Source: Dyella_D sp052115385
GTDB taxonomy: Bacteria; Pseudomonadota; Gammaproteobacteria; Xanthomonadales; Rhodanobacteraceae
Direction: 5' to 3'
Assembly: GCF_052115385.1 (NCBI RefSeq)
Contig: NZ_JBFRGP010000016.1
Span: 18,817-82,816 of the forward strand
Length of the DNA: 64,000 nt
Shown here in pieces: positions 44,895-54,065 of this stretch. The position numbers and the translations under genes were made by a program. A model generated the notes under the pieces. That model saw only the letters and a program-made list of their open reading frames with translations, was not told the origin of the DNA and did not search any database. Position 1 is the first letter of the stretch; each line of letters opens with the position of its first letter.

Positions 44895-45848
44895 ATGGAA
44901 ATCTTCAACCACAACGCAAACGTCAACTTCCTGGGCATGCGCAAGGTCAGCATCGGCATCGCCGTACTGCTGATGCTGGTGTCGATCGCGCTGCTGGCCT
45001 CGCGCGGCCTCAACTACGGCCTGGACTTCACCGGCGGTATTTCCGCCGAGGTGAGCTACCAGCAGCCGGTGGCGGTGGCCGAGGTGCGCGACGCGCTGGC
45101 CAAGGCCGGCATGGAGCACGCCGTGGTGCAGAGCCTGGGCGGCACCAAGGAGGTCTCGATCCGCATGCAGCCGACCGCGGCGATGCTGGACCAGGGCAAG
45201 GTGAACCTGGACAAGGTCTCGCTGGTCGTCAGCGAGGCGCTGAAGGCGGCGCGGGCGGATGCCCTGCTCAAGAGCCGCTCCTCGGTCAGCTCGCAGGTCG
45301 GCGACGAACTGCGCAGCGACGGCACCATGGCGGCGGGCCTGGTGATCCTCGGCATCGGCCTGTACCTGTGGGTGCGCTTCGAGCGGCGCTTCGCCATCGC
45401 CGCGCTGGTGACCGAGGTGCACGACGTGCTGGTCACCCTCGGCGTGCTGGTGATCACCGGCCGCGAGTTCGACCTGACCGTGCTGGCCTCGGTGCTGGCG
45501 GTGATCGGCTACTCGATCAACGACAAGGTGGTGGTGTTCGACCGTATCCGCGAGCTGTTCCGGCTGGCGCGCAAGGCCGAGCCGGTGGAAGTGCTCAATC
45601 GCTCGATCAACAGCACGCTGTCGCGAACCATCATCACCTCGCTGTTCACCGCGATCACCATGGCCGCGCTGTACTTCATCGGCGGCGCGGTGGTGCAGGG
45701 CTTCGCCATCACCATGCTGATCGGCATCCTGGTCGGTACGCTCTCGTCCATCTTCGTGGCCAGCCCGATCCTGTTGTGGCTGGGCGTGTCCAAGCAGGAC
45801 CTGATGCCGCAGACCAAGGAGAACCCGGAACTGGCGCGGCGCCCGTAA
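44895..45848 (+). CDS. secF: protein translocase subunit SecF
   Basis: Partner of SecD, 317 aa. N-terminal helix, periplasmic domain starting GLNYGLDFTGGISAEVSY, and five helices with the RND segments SVLAVIGYSINDKVVVFDRI and SINSTLSRTIITSLFT. The operon ends at the terminator directly after. Confidence 0.98.
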   Translation: MEIFNHNANVNFLGMRKVSIGIAVLLMLVSIALLASRGLNYGLDFTGGISAEVSYQQPVAVAEVRDALAKAGMEHAVVQSLGGTKEVSIRMQPTAAMLDQGKVNLDKVSLVVSEALKAARADALLKSRSSVSSQVGDELRSDGTMAAGLVILGIGLYLWVRFERRFAIAALVTEVHDVLVTLGVLVITGREFDLTVLASVLAVIGYSINDKVVVFDRIRELFRLARKAEPVEVLNRSINSTLSRTIITSLFTAITMAALYFIGGAVVQGFAITMLIGILVGTLSSIFVASPILLWLGVSKQDLMPQTKENPELARRP

Positions 45849-45872
45849 GGCATTGCGACAGGACCCGAACGA

Positions 45873-45898
45873 GCCCGGCCTTGCGCCGGGCTTTTTTT
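45873..45898 (+). terminator. rho-independent terminator after secF
   Basis: GCCCGGC/GCCGGGC stem (45873-45879/45885-45891), 5-nt loop, seven T residues. Confidence 0.95.
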
Positions 45899-46136
45899 AT
45901 GCGTGCGGCGAGCGGCGAGTACAGAAATTCGATTAGCGATTTAATGCCGAGTCGCGTGCTCCTCATTGCGCTTAATCGGTAGGCCGCGATTACTTGCTGC
46001 GCCTTTTGCGCAAGATATTGCGAACCCGCTCAAAGTGTTGCAGCGCGGGATTTCCGGCCTTCGCAGGTTCGAGTGCAAATGAGAAGAATCGCGGTGGCTT
46101 GAAAACCGCAGTGCTGTGCGATTCATTAAGTAAATG

Positions 46137-46165
46137 TTGACTTGATGTAACGGTCGACGTTATTT
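46137..46165 (+). promoter_or_regulatory. promoter candidate for the TonB-dependent receptor
   Basis: TTGACT (46137-46142), 17-bp spacer, TTATTT (46160-46165), inside an AT-richer stretch. The interval 45899-46136 holds no gene I can support. The predicted leader is about 210 nt. Confidence 0.45.
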
Positions 46166-46313
46166 TCGGGATGTTCCTGATGCGACAGTCAGACGACAGC
46201 TTGCTTACAGCCACGGGAGGCTCGCAAGAAATCGTCGCCGCAACCGGGAATGCAGAGGGGCAGCTGCAGGGGGAGTCACCTACAGATGCAGTCTTTGCAA
46301 CCTTTTGGCCTAT

Positions 46314-46368
46314 CGCCCGCTAAGGGCGGTTTTGCTCAATTTTGCCCACCTCCCACGTGGGCGTTTTC
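46314..46368 (+). promoter_or_regulatory. tandem hairpin/T-run elements in the receptor leader
   Basis: CGCCC/GGGCG (46314-46318/46324-46328) is followed by GTTTTG, and GCCCAC/GTGGGC (46344-46349/46357-46362) by GTTTTC. Both precede GGGGAG and the start codon. A 32-codon frame (46286-46384) overlaps the receptor start. They could be weak terminators or a translation switch. Confidence 0.35.
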
Positions 46369-46380
46369 GGGGAGATCCAA

Positions 46381-49300
46381 ATGAGTTTTCGTTCGTTGAA
46401 TCGCGGATATCTGCGTCATACGGCGCTTGCTGCCGCGCTGATGGCCGGCATGACCGGCATCGCGTTCGGTCAGGCGACCACCGGCAACATCGCCGGCCTG
46501 GCCGAAGCTGGCGACACCGTCACGATCACCAGCGCCACGGGCCTGAACCGCCAGGTGACGGTGGACGCCTCCGGTCGCTACAGCGCCAACAACCTGCCGG
46601 TCGGTTCCTACACCGTCACCCTGCAGAAGGGCGGCTCCACGGTCGACACCCGCAAGGACGTCACCCTGACCGTCGGTTCGACCACGGAAATCTCGTTCGC
46701 TTCGGCCTCCAACGCCTCGTCGCTGTCCGCGGTGACGGTGACGGCCAACGCACTGCCGGCCATCGACGTCTCCGGCGTCGACTCGCGCACCGTGATCACC
46801 TCCCAGCAGCTGGCTCGCCTGCCGCTCGCGCGCAGCGCTGAAGCGATCGCGCTGCTGGCGCCGGGCGTGGTCCAGGGCAGCAGCTACTTCGCCGGCAACA
46901 TGGGCGGCCCGCTGGTTTCCTTCGGCGGTTCGTCGGTGACGGAGAACGCGTACTACATCAACGGCTTCAACACCACCGATCCGCTGAGCGGCCTGGGTGG
47001 CCTGAGCCTGCCGTACGGCGCGATCGACCAGCAGGAAATCCTCACCGGCGGTTACGGCGCGGCTTACGGCCGTTCCGACGGCGGCGTGATCAGCCAGGTC
47101 GGCAAGCGCGGCACCAACGAGTGGCACTTCGGCGGTCAGGTCCTGTGGACCCCGACCTCGCTGGAAAGCGATCCGAAGAACTACTACTACGTCAACAAGG
47201 ACGGTTCGAACGGCAAGCTGCGCCAGTACCGTAACGACAACAAGTCCTGGACGACCACGTATTCCGCCTACATCGGCGGTCCGCTGATCAAGGACAAGCT
47301 GTTCTTCTTCCTGGCCGCCGAATACGAGCGTGAGCAGGGCAAGAACACCAGCCTGAACGCGCCGGCCGGCGTCGGCCCGAACACCGCGCCGTTCGTCGAC
47401 CACGGCAAGATCAACAGCCCGAAGTGGTACGGCAAGCTGGACTGGAACATCACCGACAGCAACATCCTCGAGGTGACCGGCGTCTCCAACAAGACGTCCT
47501 ACAACGGCACGCTGAATAACTTCGACTACAGCACGTTGAAGGAAGGCGGTCTCAACAGCTACGACACGTCGGTCAAGAACTCGTTCAATCTGTACACGAC
47601 CAAGTTCACCAGCTACATCACCGACGACCTGACCCTGTCGGTGCAGTACGGCAAGATGAAGGGCAAGTACTACACCAACACGCCGGGCTACGATCCGACC
47701 AACCCGTACCTGTTCACCACGGAAAACCAGGATCCGGACATCACCGGCGGCAATCCGATCACGAACAACCAGACGGTCTCGACGATCAACCTGCCGGGTC
47801 ACAAGACCACCAACACCAACCTGCGCGTCGACCTGACCTACAAGCTGGGTGATCACACCATCACCGGCGGTATCGACAACCAGGACGTGCGCAACACCGA
47901 CGCTGGTACGCAGTTCCCCGGCAGTGGCCTCGGCTACGCGTGGGAATACGACACCATGGACGGCGATCCGGACACCTACGTGGTCGGTGGCCCGGGTACC
48001 GCACAGCCGGGTGCCGATTGGCATAACTCGCCGTGGGTGGCCAACACCGGTTCGCAGCCGGGCGGCCAGACCGGCTTCTACGTGGCCCGCTACCGCTACC
48101 ACGACAACGCCTCGGTCCGCGTGCAGCAGCGCGCCCAGTACCTGCAGGACGACTGGCAGATCAACGACCGCTGGCTGGTCAAGATCGGCCTGCGCAACGA
48201 CCAGTTCACCAACTTCGGTGCTTCCGGTGCGCCCTACCTGCGCCTGACCAAGCCGCAGTGGGCTCCGCGCGTGGGCTTCAGCTGGGACGTGTTCGGCGAC
48301 TCCAGCTTCAAGGTCTACGGCAACGCCGGCCGCTACTACCTGGCGATGCCGACCAGCGTGGCGCTGCGCTCGGCGGGTTCCTCGCTGTACACCCGCGAGT
48401 ACTTCACCTACACCGGCATCGATGCCAACGGCGTGCCGACCGGCCTGACCCCGCTCAACACCAGCCTCGGCGCTGGCGCTCCGTTCTCGGCGAACGGCGA
48501 GTACGGCCAGCCGCGCGATCCGAACGTGGCTTCCGCGCGTAACCTGAAGTCCGAGTACCAGGACGAGTACATCCTCGGCTTCGACAAGAAGCTGGGCGAC
48601 TCGTGGGTCTACGGTGCCAAGGCCACGTTCCGCAAGCTGCGCAACGCGATCGACGATATCGGTGACAACGTTTCGATCATCCGCAAGATGAACGCGATGG
48701 GCATCGATCCGGCGACCTACGACGCGACCCAGGTTCCGGGCAGCATCCTGATCAACCCGGGCAAGAGCGCGGACTTCCTGGTCCCGAAGCTCGGCGGCGG
48801 TTACTACAACGTCCCGATGGATTGGCAGAAGGACTTCGGCTTCAACACCACGATGAAGCGCAAGTACTACGGGATGAACCTGTTCCTGGAGCATCCGTTC
48901 GACGGCAAGTGGTACGGCCGCCTGGACTACGTGTGGTCGCATAGCTTCGGCAACTCGGAAGGCCAGGTGCGTTCGGATATCGGCCAGACCGACGTCTCGG
49001 CGACGGTCGACTGGGATTACGCCCAGGTCATGGACTACGCCAACGGCTCGCTGTCCAACGATCGCCGTCACCAGATCAAGGCCTACGGCTCGTACCAGAT
49101 CGCTCCGGAGTGGATGGTTTCCGGCAACGTGGCGATCCTGTCCGGCACGCCGCGGACCTGCCTGGGTCTGTACGGTGCGGATGAGACCAACCCGGGTCTG
49201 GGCTACGGTCCGTACTACCACTTCTGCGGCGGCAAGCCGTGGTCGCCGGGTACCACGCGCAATCCGTGGACCTACCTGCTGAGCGTCAGCGCCGAGTACC

Positions 49301-49470
49301 GTCCGGAATGGGCGGACAAGAAGCTGGGCTTCAACGTGATGGTCTACAACGTGCTGAACAAGCAGACCACCACCCAGGTCTACGCGATCTCGACCAGCTC
49401 CAGCTACCTGCGTCCGATCAGCTCGCAGACCCCGCGTTACGTGCGCTTCGGTGTGACGTACGACTTCTGA
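46381..49470 (+). CDS. Oar-like TonB-dependent outer-membrane receptor
   Basis: Protein of 1029 aa from ATG 46381 (GGGGAG 6 nt upstream), with a signal peptide ending GIAFGQA. Domains in order: a carboxypeptidase-regulatory-like beta-sandwich (about 25-110), a plug with the start SAVTVTANALPAIDVSG and GGSSVTENAYYINGFNTTDP, and a beta-barrel ending in aromatic YVRFGVTYDF. This is the Oar/OmpA-related TonB receptor group that is expanded in xanthomonads. The substrate is unknown (peptide, protein or glycan). No transport genes are adjacent, only a terminator. Confidence 0.95.
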   Translation: MSFRSLNRGYLRHTALAAALMAGMTGIAFGQATTGNIAGLAEAGDTVTITSATGLNRQVTVDASGRYSANNLPVGSYTVTLQKGGSTVDTRKDVTLTVGSTTEISFASASNASSLSAVTVTANALPAIDVSGVDSRTVITSQQLARLPLARSAEAIALLAPGVVQGSSYFAGNMGGPLVSFGGSSVTENAYYINGFNTTDPLSGLGGLSLPYGAIDQQEILTGGYGAAYGRSDGGVISQVGKRGTNEWHFGGQVLWTPTSLESDPKNYYYVNKDGSNGKLRQYRNDNKSWTTTYSAYIGGPLIKDKLFFFLAAEYEREQGKNTSLNAPAGVGPNTAPFVDHGKINSPKWYGKLDWNITDSNILEVTGVSNKTSYNGTLNNFDYSTLKEGGLNSYDTSVKNSFNLYTTKFTSYITDDLTLSVQYGKMKGKYYTNTPGYDPTNPYLFTTENQDPDITGGNPITNNQTVSTINLPGHKTTNTNLRVDLTYKLGDHTITGGIDNQDVRNTDAGTQFPGSGLGYAWEYDTMDGDPDTYVVGGPGTAQPGADWHNSPWVANTGSQPGGQTGFYVARYRYHDNASVRVQQRAQYLQDDWQINDRWLVKIGLRNDQFTNFGASGAPYLRLTKPQWAPRVGFSWDVFGDSSFKVYGNAGRYYLAMPTSVALRSAGSSLYTREYFTYTGIDANGVPTGLTPLNTSLGAGAPFSANGEYGQPRDPNVASARNLKSEYQDEYILGFDKKLGDSWVYGAKATFRKLRNAIDDIGDNVSIIRKMNAMGIDPATYDATQVPGSILINPGKSADFLVPKLGGGYYNVPMDWQKDFGFNTTMKRKYYGMNLFLEHPFDGKWYGRLDYVWSHSFGNSEGQVRSDIGQTDVSATVDWDYAQVMDYANGSLSNDRRHQIKAYGSYQIAPEWMVSGNVAILSGTPRTCLGLYGADETNPGLGYGPYYHFCGGKPWSPGTTRNPWTYLLSVSAEYRPEWADKKLGFNVMVYNVLNKQTTTQVYAISTSSSYLRPISSQTPRYVRFGVTYDF

Positions 49471-49482
49471 TGATCGCTGATG

Positions 49483-49557
49483 GCCACGGGACTCCGGTCC
49501 CGTGGCAAGTAGAGAGCCAGTAGAAAAGAAAGAGCCGCCGGGTAACCGGCGGCTCTT
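49483..49557 (+). terminator. two hairpins ending the receptor transcript
   Basis: GCCACGGGA/TCCCGTGGC (49483-49491/49498-49506) lies just after the stop. A 13-bp stem (49529-49541/49546-49558) with loop GTAA ends in TTTTG. The second is a standard intrinsic terminator. Confidence 0.85.
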
Positions 49558-49613
49558 TTGTTTTGGTGCATGCCGCAGTGGCGATCCGCGCGACGCCTGC
49601 CGCGTGCGAAGGT

Positions 49614-50717
49614 TCAGGCCGCCGGCGTACTCGGCGTCGCCGCCACGTCGCCATCGATACTCATGGGCGGTGCGGAAGGGTGCGGCACCAGATGATGCAG
49701 ATCCAACTGCTCCACCGGTATCGGCTCATACCCCGGCCCGAACGCCACCTCGCCCAGCTTCCACCCCGCCGGCCGCCGCACCGCACCCCAGAAGCGCTTG
49801 AACGCCGCCCAATGCAGCCCGACCAGCCCGTGGTCGTTATCCGCATCGACGGTGGGATCGCCGACGCCGGTCGGCCGCGGCGCCATGCCGTGAAGCGACG
49901 TGCCGAACAGCACGTCCCACACCGACAGCACCTGCCCGAAGTTGCAGTTGTGCAGCCCGGGCCGCTCCGGATCGACCAGCATATGGTGCAGCCGATGGAA
50001 TTTCGGATCGACGAACACGCGCCCGAACAGCGGCCCGAAGCCGATGCGCACATTGGCATGCGAGAAGTTCTGCACCAGCTCGCCCAGCAGCACCAGCCAC
50101 GCGAACTGGTCCGGCTCCACGCCCATCACGATGCCGACCGTGGCCAGCACCATCGACTGCAGGAAGCCGTCGACCAGGCTGCCGCGGTCGTTGGTCCAGC
50201 AGCTCATCTGGCGCTGGCTGTGATGCATGCTGTGCAGCGCCCACCACCAGGGCAGGGCGTGCTGCAGGCGGTGCATCCAGTAGTAGACGAAGTCGTAGAT
50301 CACGTAATAGCAGGCGAACAGCAGCCACGGATGCTGCCGCAGCCACGGCACCCAGTGCGTGATCGCCAGCGGCGAGGCGCTGGCGTCCGCGGGGCCGGTA
50401 TCGGGCCCGCCGAAATAATTGGCGATCGGCGTCAGCACCAGGAAGCTGAAGACCGGGAAGATGCCGACCAGCATCATCAGCGTGTACTGGAAATCCACGC
50501 GGGTGAGCTTGCGGTCGGCCCAGCGCTCGGCGGGCAGCAGGGTTTCCAGCGGGCGGAAGATCAGGCCGATGATGCCCAACTGCAGGGTGGCGATCAGCAG
50601 CGACTCGGCGATGTCCTTCGGATCGCCGGCCAGTACTTGCAGATGCAGCAGCTGCAGGACGGGAAGCACGCCATGGCCGGCAAACCATGCGACCAGATGG
50701 GACCAGAGTTCGGCCAT
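49614..50717 (-). CDS. sterol desaturase/fatty acid hydroxylase family protein
   Basis: Membrane di-iron oxygenase of 367 aa. The three His boxes are visible: HRLQH (about residue 148), HSMHHS (about 162) and HRLHH (about 241), with surrounding hydrophobic helices. Family members hydroxylate or desaturate lipids (sterols, carotenoids, fatty acids, alkylglycerols); the substrate here is unknown. Upstream is a palindrome resembling a TetR-family operator. Confidence 0.92.
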   Translation of the reverse strand: MAELWSHLVAWFAGHGVLPVLQLLHLQVLAGDPKDIAESLLIATLQLGIIGLIFRPLETLLPAERWADRKLTRVDFQYTLMMLVGIFPVFSFLVLTPIANYFGGPDTGPADASASPLAITHWVPWLRQHPWLLFACYYVIYDFVYYWMHRLQHALPWWWALHSMHHSQRQMSCWTNDRGSLVDGFLQSMVLATVGIVMGVEPDQFAWLVLLGELVQNFSHANVRIGFGPLFGRVFVDPKFHRLHHMLVDPERPGLHNCNFGQVLSVWDVLFGTSLHGMAPRPTGVGDPTVDADNDHGLVGLHWAAFKRFWGAVRRPAGWKLGEVAFGPGYEPIPVEQLDLHHLVPHPSAPPMSIDGDVAATPSTPAA

Positions 50718-50773
50718 CGACGATAACCTTGCAAGAAAAGACGGGCGATCCTGCAGGTGGGGTGCGGGCTTGC

Positions 50774-50790
50774 TACAGAACCGGTCAGTA
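50774..50790. promoter_or_regulatory. candidate TetR-type operator upstream of the desaturase gene
   Basis: Seventeen-base imperfect palindrome TACAGAACCGGTCAGTA (6 of 8 pairs), 57 bp before the gene start and on the promoter side. No tetR-like gene is in view. Confidence 0.35.
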
Positions 50791-50866
50791 CAGAATACCG
50801 CCGCGCGGTGGCGCCATCCAATCCAGCAGGATTTTGCGCTTGCGTATCCGGTTCAGCCGCTCCGGT

Positions 50867-51538
50867 TCAGCCGGCGCGCAGTTGCGCGTCCAGTTCGGCC
50901 AGTTGCGCCGGGTTGCCCAGGTTGCGCCAGAAGCCGTCGTAGCGCTCGCCGCTCAGTTGCCCGTCGCGCATCGCCTGCTGGTACAGCGGCAGCAGCTTGA
51001 AGCGCCCAGGCGCGTGATCGTGCACGAACTGCGGGCGGTACACGCCGATATTGCCGAAGGTGAGCCGCTCGCCGGGGCCTTGTTCCTGCAGTTGGCCTTC
51101 GTGCAGTACGAAGTCACCTCCGGCGTGCCAATCCGGATTCGGCACCATCACCAGATGGGCCAGGCCGGTGGGCTCCAGCGGCAGCCTGGCGTAGTCGTAG
51201 TCGCTGTAGATATCGGCGCTGACCGCGATGAACGGCTCCGGCCCCAGCAGGCTCAGCGCATTGCGCATGCCACCGCCGGTTTCCAGTGGCGTGGGGCCTT
51301 CGTAGGCATAGCGGATACGCAGGCCCCAGCGCGAGCCATCGCCCAGCGCCTGCGGGAATTGATCCGCCAGGTGCGAGGTGTTGATCACCACGTAGTGCAC
51401 GCCAACCGCGGCGAGCTTTTCCAGATGCCACACGATCAGCGGCTTGCCACCCGCCTCAAGCAAGGGCTTGGGCGTGTGGCCGGTGAGCGGGCGCATGCGC
51501 TCGCCCAGGCCGGCGGCGAAGATCAGTGCGTGCCTCAT
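50867..51538 (-). CDS. murU: N-acetylmuramate alpha-1-phosphate uridylyltransferase
   Basis: Nucleotidyltransferase of 223 aa. The N-terminal GlmU/RmlA-type motif is FAAGLGERMRPLTGHTPKPLL, followed by SADIYSDYDY with the metal-binding Asp. It converts MurNAc-1-P to UDP-MurNAc in the AmgK-MurU peptidoglycan recycling route known from Pseudomonas, which bypasses MurA and so lowers fosfomycin sensitivity. Its start overlaps the amgK stop (ATGA). Confidence 0.92.
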   Translation of the reverse strand: MRHALIFAAGLGERMRPLTGHTPKPLLEAGGKPLIVWHLEKLAAVGVHYVVINTSHLADQFPQALGDGSRWGLRIRYAYEGPTPLETGGGMRNALSLLGPEPFIAVSADIYSDYDYARLPLEPTGLAHLVMVPNPDWHAGGDFVLHEGQLQEQGPGERLTFGNIGVYRPQFVHDHAPGRFKLLPLYQQAMRDGQLSGERYDGFWRNLGNPAQLAELDAQLRAG

Positions 51539-52536
51539 GCGGCCACCTGGGTCAGGTCGCGGCCGGCGGCGTGGCGTTCCAGCAGCGCGGCGAACCCGGC
51601 CAGCTCCGGATAGCTGCGCGCCACCGTGCTGACGTAGTGATAGACCGTCGGCACGTCGGCGAGATAGCCCGGCTTGCCGTCGCGATACCACAGCCGATAG
51701 AACTGGCCGAGCACGCGCACATGCCGGTGCAGCCCGGTCAGGTCGAACCAGCGCAGGAAGCGCGCGGCATCCACGTTCGCATCGATTACGCCGGCGCCGA
51801 GCAGGCGCTGGCGGTACGACTCCACCCAGGCCGCAACCCGCTCGCGCGGCCACACGATGTAGGCATCGCGCAGCAGCGAGGCGAGGTCGTAGGTGACCGG
51901 GCCGGCGAGCGCGCCCTGGAAATCGATGACGCCGGGATTGTCGCGCTCGACCACCAGCAGGTTGCGGCTGTGATAGTCGCGATGCACGAAGCAGCGCGGC
52001 TGCTCCAGCGCGTTGTGGATGATCGTGTCGAACGCGGCTTGCAGCACCTCGCACTCGTCGCCGCTGGGCGTGTGGCCCAGGTGGCGCGCGAGGAACCACT
52101 CCGGCATCACTTCCAGGCCGCGCACCAGCATGTCGCGGTCGAACGGCGGCAGCTCGCGGTAGTCCATGCGCGTCTGCATCAGCAGCAGCGCATCCATCGC
52201 ATCGCCGTAAAGCGCATCGGCGTTGTGCTCGTTCAACTCGGACAGGTACAACCGGTGGCCGAGATCTTCGATCAGCAGAAAGCCTTGTTGCAGATCCTGC
52301 GCACGCACCGCCGGCACGTGCAGGCCGGCGGCGGCGAGGCGTTCGCCGATGGCCAGCCAGGGGCGCGGGTCTTCGCGATCCGGCGGCGAGTCCATCACGA
52401 TCCAGCTGGTGCCCTGGTGGTGCGTGCGCCAGTAGCTGCGGAAGCTGGCGTCGGCGAAGGCCGCTTCCAGCGTCAGCGTGGCATCGTCGAGAACGGAGCG
52501 GGCCCAGGCGAGGCGGGCGGTGGTGCGATCGGTCAT
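51535..52536 (-). CDS. amgK: anomeric MurNAc/GlcNAc kinase AmgK (aminoglycoside phosphotransferase fold)
   Basis: Kinase of 333 aa from ATG 52536; longer frames run into a repeat. The catalytic loop is FVHRDYHSRNLLVV (about residue 190) and the metal-binding Asp is in GVIDFQGALAGP. It phosphorylates MurNAc at C1 for MurU, which follows with a 4-bp overlap. The pair forms the recycling operon. Confidence 0.92.
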   Translation of the reverse strand: MTDRTTARLAWARSVLDDATLTLEAAFADASFRSYWRTHHQGTSWIVMDSPPDREDPRPWLAIGERLAAAGLHVPAVRAQDLQQGFLLIEDLGHRLYLSELNEHNADALYGDAMDALLLMQTRMDYRELPPFDRDMLVRGLEVMPEWFLARHLGHTPSGDECEVLQAAFDTIIHNALEQPRCFVHRDYHSRNLLVVERDNPGVIDFQGALAGPVTYDLASLLRDAYIVWPRERVAAWVESYRQRLLGAGVIDANVDAARFLRWFDLTGLHRHVRVLGQFYRLWYRDGKPGYLADVPTVYHYVSTVARSYPELAGFAALLERHAAGRDLTQVAA

Positions 52537-52578
52537 GGCGGGCAGCTTAGCCGCCGCCGCCAGAGCTAGCCAAGCAGC

Positions 52579-52690
52579 GTAGGTTGGGGTGAGCGCAGCG
52601 AACCCCAACGAACGTGCATGGCTGGCGCGGAGCTTCTCTTGCGTCATGCAGGTCGCGACGTTGGGGTTCGCTGCGCTCACCCCAACCTAC
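52579..52690. repeat. BIME-like pair of short-form REP units
   Basis: Units 52579-52609 and 52660-52690, both short form (core GCGCAGCG), inverted and separated by 50 bp. They lie between amtB (3' end) and amgK (5' end), both on the minus strand. Confidence 0.92.
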
Positions 52691-52703
52691 GGCAGGCGTG
52701 GCG

Positions 52704-54065
52704 TCAGGACAGGTTGTAGGCCTTCTCTTCGTGCAACGCGATATCCAGGCCCTGCATTTCCTGCTCGTCGTCCACGCGCAGGCCCAGCGTCTTGTCGATC
52801 AGCTTCAGCAGCACGAAGCTCAGCACCGCGCTCCACGCGATGGTGAAGCCCACGCCCTTGGCCTGGATCCACAGCTGCCCCCACAGCGACGTCACCGTGC
52901 CGAAGCCGCCCAGTGCGGGCGAGGCCAGCGGCCCGGTCAGCAGGCCGCCGAGGATGCCCGCCACCGCGTGCACGCCGAACACGTCGAGCGAGTCGTCATA
53001 GCCGAACTTGTGCTTCAGGCGCGTGGCGCTGAAGAAGCACACCACGCCAGCGGCAAAGCCCAGCACCAGCGAACCGCCCGGCCCCGCGGTGCCGGCCGCG
53101 GGCGTCACCGCGACCAGGCCCGCCACGGCGCCCGACACGATGCCCAGCACGCTGGGCCGCCCATGCACCACCCACTCGGCCACCAGCCAGCCCAGCGCGG
53201 CGGCCGCGGTGGCGATCTGCGTCACCAGCATGGCCATGCCGGCGCTGCCGTTGGCGGCCACCGCGGAACCCGCGTTGAAGCCGAACCAGCCCAGCCACAG
53301 CAGGCTGGCGCCGATCACCGTGTAACCGAGGTTGTGCGGCGGCATCGGCACGTGCGGATAGCCGCGGCGCTTGCCGATCACCAGGCAGGCGATCAGGCCG
53401 GCGATACCGGCATTGATGTGCACCACCGTGCCGCCGGCGAAATCCAGCACGCCCAGGTCGCCGAGCAGCGAGCCGGGGCCGCTCCACACCATATGCGCCA
53501 CCGGCAGGTAGACGAAGGTCAGCCACAGGCCGCTGAACCACAGCATCGCGCTGAACTTCATGCGCTCGGCATAGGCGCCCACGATCAGCGCCGGCGTGAT
53601 GATGGCGAAGGTCATCTGGAACATCACGAACACCGCCTCGGGCACCGTCTGGTAGCGCGAGTCGGGTTTCAGCCCCGCCAGCATCGCGCGATCCAGCCCG
53701 CCGATGATCGAATGCCAACCGATGCTGCCGGCCTGCATGCCCACCGTGCTGAAGGCCAGCGAATAGCCGTACGCGATCCACAGCACCGTCACCATCGCGG
53801 TGATGGCGAAGCACTGCATCAGCACCGACAGCAGGTTCTTCGCGCGCACCATGCCGCCGTAGAACAGCGCCAGGCCCGGGATGGTCATCAGCAGCACCAG
53901 CGCGGTGGCGGTGAGCATCCAGGCGGTGTCGCCGCTGTCGATATGCGCGGGCGCGGCGGCCTGGCCCCACGCCGGCAGCGACAGCATCGCCAGCAAACTC
54001 CCAAGGAAAACGAGGCGCCCCGTTCTCCGTTCTCCGTTCTCCGTTCCCCGCTTCTCAAAGCGCAT
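52704..54065 (-). CDS. amtB: ammonium transporter AmtB
   Basis: Ammonia channel of 453 aa with 11 membrane helices after a signal-like segment ending LPAWGQA. Typical motifs are LALFYGGMVRAKNLLSVLMQ, DFAGGTVVHINAGIAGL and the C-terminal FGVHAVAGILGGLLTG with the pore His. The first 17 residues are encoded by a heptamer repeat. The start at 54065 overlaps the end of glnK by 11 bp, coupling the two. Confidence 0.95.
   Translation of the reverse strand: MRFEKRGTENGERRTGRLVFLGSLLAMLSLPAWGQAAAPAHIDSGDTAWMLTATALVLLMTIPGLALFYGGMVRAKNLLSVLMQCFAITAMVTVLWIAYGYSLAFSTVGMQAGSIGWHSIIGGLDRAMLAGLKPDSRYQTVPEAVFVMFQMTFAIITPALIVGAYAERMKFSAMLWFSGLWLTFVYLPVAHMVWSGPGSLLGDLGVLDFAGGTVVHINAGIAGLIACLVIGKRRGYPHVPMPPHNLGYTVIGASLLWLGWFGFNAGSAVAANGSAGMAMLVTQIATAAAALGWLVAEWVVHGRPSVLGIVSGAVAGLVAVTPAAGTAGPGGSLVLGFAAGVVCFFSATRLKHKFGYDDSLDVFGVHAVAGILGGLLTGPLASPALGGFGTVTSLWGQLWIQAKGVGFTIAWSAVLSFVLLKLIDKTLGLRVDDEQEMQGLDIALHEEKAYNLS
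54021..54048. repeat. tandem heptanucleotide repeat in the 5' end of amtB
   Basis: CGTTCTC occurs three times in a row with a fourth copy (CGTTCCC) differing by one base. Seven is not a multiple of three, so gain or loss of one unit would shift the amtB frame. Confidence 0.85.

Noticed and set aside
45941..46214. Minus-strand frames of 61-74 codons upstream of the TonB receptor
   Set aside because: No ribosome site, no similarity to known families, and they overlap the predicted receptor promoter.
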